Assembly (NCBI RefSeq): GCF_022227765.1
Contig: NZ_JAJMLZ010000002.1
Coordinates: forward strand, 310,001-374,000
DNA from: Ectothiorhodospira shaposhnikovii
Lineage (GTDB): Bacteria; Pseudomonadota; Gammaproteobacteria; Ectothiorhodospirales; Ectothiorhodospiraceae
Length of the DNA: 64,000 nt
Reading direction: 5' to 3'
The position numbers and the translations under genes are program-made. Position 1 is the stretch's first letter. Every line of letters starts with the position of its first letter. Below the pieces are notes generated by a model that saw only the letters and a list, made by a program, of their open reading frames with translations, did not search any database and was not told the origin of the DNA. Shown here one piece after another: positions 57,548 through 64,000 of this stretch.

Positions 57548-60326
57548 ATGAAATTACAGTTCGACGCTAATCAAGACTACCAGCTCGAAGCGATTCAAGC
57601 GGTTGTGGATTTGTTCGATGGCCAGCCGGACGCCTCGCAGAGTGCGGTGACGCGAGACGATGAACTATCCAGCCTGAAGCTAACCGAAGTTGGGGTAGCC
57701 AATCACCGGGTCATTACCGATGAACAATGGCTGGAAAATCTGCGCGCGGTACAGAAGACGCACGGTATCGATCCGTCCGAGGCGCTGGAGATGATGACGT
57801 TGGAGGACGGGACGTCTATCGGCGCCTTTCCTAATTTTACCGTGGAGATGGAGACCGGGACGGGCAAGACCTACGTTTACCTGCGAACCATTCACGAGCT
57901 TGCCAGGACCTACGGCTTTCGGAAATTCGTTATCGTAGTGCCGTCGGTAGCGATCCGCGAGGGCGTGCTTGAAGAGCCTGCAAATCACCAAGGAGCACTT
58001 CCAGACGCTCTACGACTACGAGCGCACCGAGTTCATGGTGTACGACTCCACCCGCATCAGCCAGCTTCGTAATTTCGTCCTGTCCGACTCCATCCAGATT
58101 CTGGTGATCAATATCGACGCCTTTGCCAAGGATGCGAGCGTGAACGGTAACGAGACAGGCAAGAGTGCCAAGAAATCCAAGGGAAATGTAATCAACCAGG
58201 TGCGGGAAACCGGTGTCGCCCCCATCGAGTTCATTCAGGCGACCAATCCGATTGTGATTCTGGACGAGCCGCAAAACCTGGAGACGGATATTCGCAAACA
58301 GGCCATTGCCCGACTCAACCCTATGTGCACGCTGCGCTACTCCGCGACCCATCGCAACAGCTACAACCTGATTCATTCGCTGGACCCGATTCGGGCCTAC
58401 GAGTTAGGGTTGGTGAAGCAGATCGGCGTGGACTCGGTGATCGAACTCAAGGACGCCAATCAGGTGTATGTGGAAATCGACAGTTTCAAGACCGGCAAGC
58501 GCAGTGTCTCCGCCAAGCTGATCATCTGGAAGAACGAAGCCGGCGGGCCAGTCAAGAAGAAGGTGACGGTCCAGAACGGTGACGATCTCTACGCGGAGAG
58601 GTTCTCCAACAAGCGGGAGATTTATCGCGACGGCTTCATCGTCAACGAGATCGATGCCGGAGAGGGCTTCGTGACCTTTGCCAATGACGTTCGTGTGCGA
58701 CTGGGGCAGCCGCACGGCGCTCTTACCGACGCAATCCTGCGCATGCAAATCGAGGCCACCGTGCGCCGTCATTTCGAGAAGGCTTTGCGGCTGCATCCCA
58801 TGGGTATCAAGGTGCTTTCGGTGTTCTTTATCGACCGGGTAGCGAACTATCGAATCTACGAAGAAGACGGCTCGGTCGGTAAGGGCAAGTTTGCGGAGTG
58901 GTTCGAAGAGATTTTCGAGCAGTACCGCCAGCATCCGGATTTTTCCGGCCTGATGGAGCACGATGCCGAACAGGTTCACAACGGCTATTTTTCCCAGGAC
59001 AAGCGCGCCGTTTCACCCTTCGAGACGGTGACCAACAAGACCAAGGCCGATGCAGAAGCAAGTACCTTCGAGCTGATCATGCGGGACAAGGAACGGTTGT
59101 TGGATTTGAACGAACCGCTGGCGTTTATTTTCAGCCATTCCGCGCTGCGCGAGGGTTGGGACAACCCGAACGTGTTCCAAATATGCACCCTCGCCGAATC
59201 GAGTTCCGACATCAAGAAGCGCCAGGAGATCGGCCGGGGGCTACGCCTGTGCGTCAACGAGAACGGCGAGCGCGTGCGTGATCGGGCGATAAACTGCCTG
59301 ACGGTGATCGCCAATGAGAGCTACGAGGACTTCGCCAACCAGTTGCAGACCGAAATGATGGATGCTGGTGTGAAGTTCAAGCGTGAGATGGTGCAGAACG
59401 AACGCGAGAAAGTCTCCATACGACTGAAGAAGGGCTACGACACAGACAACCGTTTTCTGGAACTTTGGGAGAAGATCCGATCACGAACGCGCTACCGAGT
59501 TCATTACAGCACGGCGGAGTTGATCACCAAGGCGGCAAAACGAATCAAGGACAAAATGCCCACGATTGAACGGCCAAAGATCGCGCTCACCCGAGCTAAC
59601 ATCAAAATCAGCCAATCAGGCATCAAGGGCACACAGACTGGCTTTCGTACTCAGACCATTGAAGCGAAATACGTTATGCCGGATTTCGTGGGCCAGGTTC
59701 AGGCTAAAACCGGCCTAGCCAAGTCAACAGTCGCAAGCATCCTCATGAACTCCGGGCGCCTTGCCGATGCGATGAATAATCCCCAAGCATTCATCGACCA
59801 TGCAGCCCAAGTAATCAACGGTGTCAAGCGTGAGTTTCTGGTGTACGGGGATGGCTCCGAGGATAGTGGGGTCAAGTACCTGAAGCAGGATAATGCTTAC
59901 TACGAGATGCGCCGCTTCGAGAACGATGATCTAATGGAGGCGTTCAAATCGAATGTTAAAGCGGTGAACGAGCAGGACAAGACGCTGTTCTCGCATATCG
60001 TCATCGACTCCAACTCCAGCCCTGAGCGCCAATTTGCGGAAGCCTGTGAAGACAACGAGGACGTGCTTTTCTATATCAAACTTCCTCGCTGGTTCCAGAT
60101 CGAAACGCCGGTGGGGCCGTACAACCCGGACTGGGCAGTCACCTATCGGAACGACCAAGTACTTTACTTTGTGGCGGAAACAAAAGGAACGGGCGGGGAT
60201 CATGTAGATCAGTCGATGTTGCGGCCAATAGAGGACTTGAAGATTGAATGTGGTAAGCGGCACTTCAAGAATTTCGAGGAAGTTCAATTCCGCGTGGTCA
60301 ACTCGTTGACTGCGCTCGTGAGTTAA
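57548..60326 (+). pseudogene. res: Type III restriction endonuclease Res, single-base frameshift
   Basis: The gene starts at the ATG at 57548 ([20 protein letters not shown]). The first ~140 codons hold Walker [21 protein letters not shown] and [14 protein letters not shown]. An extra base near 57970 ends that frame at 58072. The rest continues in another frame from about 57969 ([20 protein letters not shown], helicase motif II IVILDEPQNLE, motif VI EIGRGLRLCVNENGERV) to a C-terminal PD-(D/E)xK nuclease (NPDWAVTYRNDQVLYFVAET). Res should be inactive unless frameshifting or an internal TTG start rescues part of it. A sequencing error is possible. Confidence 0.88.
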
Positions 60327-60384
60327 TCGTAGGATGCACGCCGTCACTGGGGCCGCTAGTTGGCCTCCGAACAGTTTTCTCCAG

Positions 60385-61821
60385 TTAGTAGAAGCTGCTG
60401 TATCTAGGCACCCAAAACCGCCCTCCTTCCCACACAATGGCCCATCCTTCACGGTCTTTTCTGATATCCGTGTCTTTCACCTTGGCGCCTACACACACCG
60501 GAAGCCCATGGAAGTACGCCAGCGTGATAGAGATCCAGCGTCGAAAGGGAATCTCGCCGTCTCGTGCCTGCCGCATCATCTCCAACATTTCCTGCTCCAG
60601 TTTCTTGCGTTGCGCTCGTTTGGCACCCACTGCTGTAACGCTCGGCAGCTCAATCTCGACACCATGATGGTCACGCAGGTGCCGGACAAAACCAGAAATA
60701 GCAGCCCGCTGGCCGGGTTTGCCTGACAGGTAGCAGTTCAATATCGACTGGTCGGGTGGAAACAGGCTCTCCTCCCTGGCAAGCTGTAGAAGCGCAATCG
60801 CCGGGGTCAATGCGAGCCGAATAGATCTTACCGAGGTGTTGGTCTTGCCGGCCATGTGCTGGTAGTAGCCCTGCAGTATTTTGCCTTCGGGACTATCTTC
60901 GTCAAAGACGGACAGCTTCTCTCGAATGCGGCGCTGATCCGCAGCGTCATATTTTTGCTCCCGACTCAGGCTAATTCCTTCGCTTTCCAGCCATTGGCCA
61001 ATCAAGAGCACCTTGCGTAATCTGATGGTACCGAAATGCTCAAGCAATTCTTCCGCTTTTGGTAGATTGCTGCTCCAGGTCTTCTCCATTTCCAGGAAAA
61101 ACGGCACATATCGCTTGAGTGAAATTGCCGCTTTGTTCGGCCCAACTTGATCGCCCAGCCACTGAGAAAACTTCTGCATTTGGTCAGCCATCTCGGGGTG
61201 GCTGAAAGCGGCTCGATTGACATCAATGCGCTTGGTAAGAAGTGCTTTCCAATAGCAGATATTGCACTGTTTGCCACAGCCTGCGGGCATCAGCTCACCG
61301 CAAACAGGACAGGGGATCTTGCCCTGGTCCTTGCATTTTTTGCATTTTTTCTTCCCATCGTCTGATTCGTAGAGCAGTCGATGCTTGTGACAACTCGTAC
61401 AGGTGCCATGGTGCGCACTGGCACATTGAGGACATAGGCGAAGGTCATGGCCTTGCCGGGCAACTCTCGACAAGCGTGGCGAGAGGGTGCCGCAGACTTC
61501 ACAAGGTTCCGGCTCCTTGAAGTAAGGTGCGCAGGAGGCGCAGGCTGGGCCATAGGGCGTGATCTTGCCAAGCCGGTACTCTGTTTTTCCGCATCGCACA
61601 CAAGGCTTGTTGTTCTCGCATCGTCGGCAGACCGCCGAAGGATCATTCTTGGGCAACCGTGCCATCTCTGCACATTGAGGACACGCACGGTGCTTGAAAA
61701 CACGGTTGTAGCATGCGCCACAATAACGATGACCTTTACGAATCCGCCAGATTTTATTTACCTTGCGACCACATTCATCGCACATGATTGCAGGTTTGCT
61801 TGATTGCGAGGGAGCGGTCAC
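60385..61821 (-). CDS. tniE: TniE-like zinc-ribbon protein of comM-targeting transposons
   Basis: A 478-aa protein from GTG 61821, overlapping the tniQ stop by 4 bases. The N-terminal ~190 residues contain about ten CxxC pairs (MCDECGRKVNKIW, RYCGACYNRV, KHRACPQCAEM, AVCRRCENNKPCVRCGK and so on), an array of zinc ribbons. Residues ~220-470 are helical and resemble the SAM-like N-terminal domain of tyrosine recombinases (LGDQVGPNKAAISLKRYVPF) with no catalytic domain. It occupies the tniE position of Tn6022-type modules. Probably a DNA- or TniQ-binding accessory factor for target choice. Confidence 0.7.
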   Translation of the reverse strand: MTAPSQSSKPAIMCDECGRKVNKIWRIRKGHRYCGACYNRVFKHRACPQCAEMARLPKNDPSAVCRRCENNKPCVRCGKTEYRLGKITPYGPACASCAPYFKEPEPCEVCGTLSPRLSRVARQGHDLRLCPQCASAHHGTCTSCHKHRLLYESDDGKKKCKKCKDQGKIPCPVCGELMPAGCGKQCNICYWKALLTKRIDVNRAAFSHPEMADQMQKFSQWLGDQVGPNKAAISLKRYVPFFLEMEKTWSSNLPKAEELLEHFGTIRLRKVLLIGQWLESEGISLSREQKYDAADQRRIREKLSVFDEDSPEGKILQGYYQHMAGKTNTSVRSIRLALTPAIALLQLAREESLFPPDQSILNCYLSGKPGQRAAISGFVRHLRDHHGVEIELPSVTAVGAKRAQRKKLEQEMLEMMRQARDGEIPFRRWISITLAYFHGLPVCVGAKVKDTDIRKDREGWAIVWEGGRFWVPRYSSFY

Positions 61822-62948
61822 AGTGAGCTATTCTCAACCTTCCGGACCAGACGTTTCATCATCCGGACCACTTCATGCCGTGGACGGGGTGTCGGGAGCC
61901 GGGTTGTTCTGGCTTGGCGAGTTACAGACCGGTCCAAAAGATCTTGAGCCAGGCCCTCAATAATTTCTGGTGGTGAGAAACCCTTTGGGATAAGGGCCTG
62001 TCGGCTGACGCCGTGCTCCAGTAAAGAGCGAACCAGTTCACCGCGACGGCTCGACATGAACCGAAAGAGAATCTGCAGGATCAATTGACGGTCTGAGTTG
62101 CGGAGTCCCTCAAGGGGTGTCCCGGGGTGAAGGCTAAGATCCTGGGGACTGACACCACCCACCTCCTTCATAAAATCGGACAACGCATTTTCTCCAATAC
62201 TCCGACTCGCGGGTCTAACCAGCATCCCCATGTAATGGGCCAACTCAAACCATCGCGATGCACTGATCTGCTCGCCAAGGACTCTCCCATAACCGGTTCG
62301 GATAACCCGGTCTGCCCAGCGCTGGAATGCCATGGCATCTTCAGAAAACAGTCGAGGGTGCGTCTGTCGAAGGTCTGCTCCGCAGCTCGCACAGATCGCT
62401 AGGTTACCATCCTCTGGCTGTAGTCGATGAGGTTCTAAAGGCGAATCGCAGTGCCAGCAGCGATCCAACAAAGAGTTACCGTGTCGCTCACAGCCGACAT
62501 GCCACACAAGACGCCAATGAACCCGATAAAACGGCGCGTGATCTTCAGTCAGGCAGTGAGGGCAATATTGGAGGCCCCCTTTACGCGAATGCCCCCGCGT
62601 ACCCAGTGTAAGTAGCCATCGCCACTTCATTTTTTCGCTAGGCGGAGTGGGAACAACGCGATCTGCGATCCATCGTAAGGCGGCTTGCTCGATGGCTTCT
62701 TCCGAGACGCCCGACACCGCGGCCAGGGCAGATGTGCGTTCCTCGTTGTACCCTCGGTCCGGATCGGCAGTCCATACCCGCCAGGTAGGCCATATTTGCT
62801 GGGTCAGTGTCTTGGGGTCACAACCAAATGTCATAGCCGCGCGAATCAGCCAGGACGACAGCAGTTCGTCCGGATTTAGGGCAGGCATCAGCGGCCACTG
62901 TGGGTTTACAGGGCGACTTCCCGAATGCCACGAGTCGGTCGTACCCAT
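61818..62948 (-). CDS. tniQ: TniQ/TnsD-family target-selection protein
   Basis: A 376-aa protein from ATG 62948, with GAGG eight bases upstream; it overlaps tniB by 43 bases. An ATG at 62888 just after the tniB stop is the alternative start. MPALNPDELLSSWLIRAAMT is the TniQ N-terminal signature. Zinc-finger cysteines lie in LQYCPHCLTEDHAPFYRVHW, GCERHGN...CWHCDSP and AICASCGADL. TniQ/TnsD proteins bridge the target DNA and the ATPase TniB. In comM-specific elements this subunit is expected to read the comM sequence. Confidence 0.9.
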   Translation of the reverse strand: MGTTDSWHSGSRPVNPQWPLMPALNPDELLSSWLIRAAMTFGCDPKTLTQQIWPTWRVWTADPDRGYNEERTSALAAVSGVSEEAIEQAALRWIADRVVPTPPSEKMKWRWLLTLGTRGHSRKGGLQYCPHCLTEDHAPFYRVHWRLVWHVGCERHGNSLLDRCWHCDSPLEPHRLQPEDGNLAICASCGADLRQTHPRLFSEDAMAFQRWADRVIRTGYGRVLGEQISASRWFELAHYMGMLVRPASRSIGENALSDFMKEVGGVSPQDLSLHPGTPLEGLRNSDRQLILQILFRFMSSRRGELVRSLLEHGVSRQALIPKGFSPPEIIEGLAQDLLDRSVTRQARTTRLPTPRPRHEVVRMMKRLVRKVENSSL

Positions 62949-63796
62949 GTATTGCCCTCAATGATGGTCTTGTCGATCTGCTCTTGGCCATTGTTGATTG
63001 CATCCGTTGCGCAGACAACCAGTAGGCGATGCAGGTCGCCTAAGTTACCTCCACTGAGAGCATGAAGCCGCTGAGCCAGCTCAGGACGGTGGAGCATGGA
63101 TCGTTTTTTAAGCGGCAGCACCCTCTCAAAGCCCGCCAATAAATGCTGAAAATCCTTATCCAGCTTCCATGCCGACAACGCAATGACATCGAATCGGCTA
63201 GCGTGTTGCGGATCGGTGTGAAGGACTCGAACTGCATCCCGTGTCCCAACCCCGACAATGGGAATGGCCAGCTCATTGCAAAGCAGTTTGAGCGTATTCA
63301 TGACCTCACGCTGCTTGATGGCCGATCCGGTCAGCAGTGAGTGAAATTCGTCGATGACCAGCACTCGGGTTTGGCACAGCCGCAGCAAGTGAATTACCTG
63401 GTATCGCAGGCGGGATTTGGAATCTGTGGGGCGATAGGGGGTGAAGAATCGCTCCAGGATTGAAATGTACAAACCCTTTTCGTCGGCGCTAGGCGGTGCT
63501 TCTGCCAAGACCACGGGCTTTACCGGCTCTGAGTTTTCATCCACATAGCCTTCGCCGTGCAATTCCTTAAATCTTCGGACAATCGTGGTTTTACCATTAT
63601 TGGAATCCCCCACAATTAATAAATTTGGCATCCGAGGACGCTTGGGCTTTTCCATCAGTCCCCGCAGAGTATCCAGGATGTTGTTGGCTAAAGGGTAGGA
63701 AATCCATCGAGGCTGATCCATGAAGGCAATTCGATCCGCATTAGACATACCCATGATATGACGGAAGTCGGAGTGAATATGATCAAAGTCCATCAT
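62906..63796 (-). CDS. tniB: TniB/TnsC-family transposition ATPase
   Basis: A 296-aa AAA+ ATPase. Walker A is LLIVGDSNNGKTTIVRRF (~58-75), Walker B is RVLVIDEFHSLL (~145), and there is a sensor-type PIVGVGTRDAVRVL. The N-terminal SNADRIAFMDQPRWISYPLA is typical of TniB. It connects TniQ-bound target DNA to the TniA transposase and provides target immunity in relatives. Its start overlaps the tniA stop (ATGA) and its end overlaps tniQ, so the module is translationally coupled. Confidence 0.92.
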   Translation of the reverse strand: MMDFDHIHSDFRHIMGMSNADRIAFMDQPRWISYPLANNILDTLRGLMEKPKRPRMPNLLIVGDSNNGKTTIVRRFKELHGEGYVDENSEPVKPVVLAEAPPSADEKGLYISILERFFTPYRPTDSKSRLRYQVIHLLRLCQTRVLVIDEFHSLLTGSAIKQREVMNTLKLLCNELAIPIVGVGTRDAVRVLHTDPQHASRFDVIALSAWKLDKDFQHLLAGFERVLPLKKRSMLHRPELAQRLHALSGGNLGDLHRLLVVCATDAINNGQEQIDKTIIEGNTWVRPTRGIREVAL

Positions 63797-64000
63797 GAAA
63801 TATCACCCATGAAGTCAATCTCTCCGTCAATTAGCCCGTCCAAAATTGGCTGCTGCACGGTATCCGATTTCTCCTTTACAATGGGGGCGGCAGGAGTGGT
63901 TTTCTTTTCATGCTCCACACGCCGTTGGGCTTGCCTGCGGGCCTTCTTAGTTTTCCCCTTTGCCTCATCCACTTTGCCGCGCAACTCCGTGAGAGCGGCG
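63793..64000 (-). CDS. tniA: TniA/TnsB transposase, C-terminal end only
   Basis: Only the last ~68 codons are in the window: a Lys/Arg-rich helix (KGKTKKARRQAQRRVEHEKK) and an acidic end (GLIDGEIDFMGDIS). Such a tail is typical of TniA/TnsB, whose C-terminus contacts the TnsC/TniB ATPase. The identity rests on position, immediately upstream of and overlapping tniB, because the DDE catalytic core lies beyond the window. Confidence 0.75.
   Translation of the reverse strand, partial: AALTELRGKVDEAKGKTKKARRQAQRRVEHEKKTTPAAPIVKEKSDTVQQPILDGLIDGEIDFMGDIS

Larger units (their letters stand above)
49562..64000. mobile_element. Tn7-like transposon (Tn6022/AbaR-type) inserted in comM, incomplete
   Basis: The element begins with TGT right after the comM GGTGGT codons and runs past the window end. 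It encodes a TniA-B-Q core plus a TniE-like zinc-ribbon gene, the set known from comM-targeting Tn6022 and AbaR elements. At least 14.4 kb is present. Cargo lies between the end and the tni module. The second end, any tniC/tnsA-like gene and the 5-bp target duplication are not visible. Confidence 0.88.

Noticed and set aside
57969-60326. Reading the second res segment as an independent gene
   Set aside because: It begins at a TTG in the middle of the helicase domain with no ribosome-binding site, and it fits exactly as the continuation of the upstream frame.
60385-61821. Calling the zinc-ribbon protein a TnsD/TniQ or an active tyrosine recombinase
   Set aside because: TniQ is already present next door, the TniQ N-terminal signature is missing, and no R...H-x-x-R...Y catalytic domain is visible.

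Overview
The window comes from a high-GC gammaproteobacterium. Gene order (ppsR/ppsA, ispB/rplU/rpmA/obgE/proB, rpsT/murJ/ribF/ileS/lspA/fkpB/ispH, torF/glnK/amtB), an octaheme tetrathionate-reductase-type cytochrome and an FNR-type regulator suggest a sulfur-metabolising, facultatively anaerobic lineage such as Ectothiorhodospiraceae or other Chromatiales. That placement is an inference from gene content; no rRNA is present.

Core, 1-29.6 kb: the 3' end of cysQ, then ppsR and ppsA on the minus strand, a CysB-like LysR regulator, a retropepsin-like protease / 7TM transglutaminase-like / ATP-grasp trio, fnr, two small envelope genes, a secreted subtilisin with a CFI-box-like C-terminus, and two large lipoproteins. 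After these come tRNA-Pro(CGG), ispB, rplU-rpmA-obgE-proB, rpsT, a DsrE-family protein, and murJ-ribF-ileS-lspA-fkpB.

Island 1, 29.6-38.5 kb: the usual fkpB-ispH junction is split by lower-GC DNA. It holds a two-gene unit: a 1805-aa STAND/AAA-type ATPase overlapping a 429-aa protein that ends in a HEPN-type R-N-x3-H motif. An IS66-family (ISBst12-like) element with a frameshifted transposase lies 25 bp upstream of the ATPase gene. This unit is my main candidate for an undescribed, probably defensive, system.

Core, 38.5-49.56 kb: ispH; torF-glnK-amtB behind a near-consensus sigma-54 promoter with upstream NtrC-like dyads; ubiK; a cytochrome b plus octaheme cytochrome pair with an FNR-like box upstream; three envelope glycan genes (GT2, UPF0104-type membrane protein, ArnT-like transferase); and the 5' half of comM/yifB.

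Island 2, 49.56 kb to the window end: comM is cut after its GIALVGGG segment by a Tn7-like transposon of the Tn6022/AbaR type. The transposition module (tniA C-terminus, tniB, tniQ, and a zinc-ribbon tniE-like gene) runs inward from the window end on the minus strand. The cargo includes a protein with faint TnsE resemblance, an NA37 nucleoid-associated protein coupled to a membrane protein, a SLOG (DUF2493)/4-TM pair, a small ribbon-helix-helix protein, and a type III restriction-modification system. The SLOG gene is broken by an exact 10-bp tandem duplication and res by a single-base frameshift. The far end of the transposon and the rest of comM lie outside the window.
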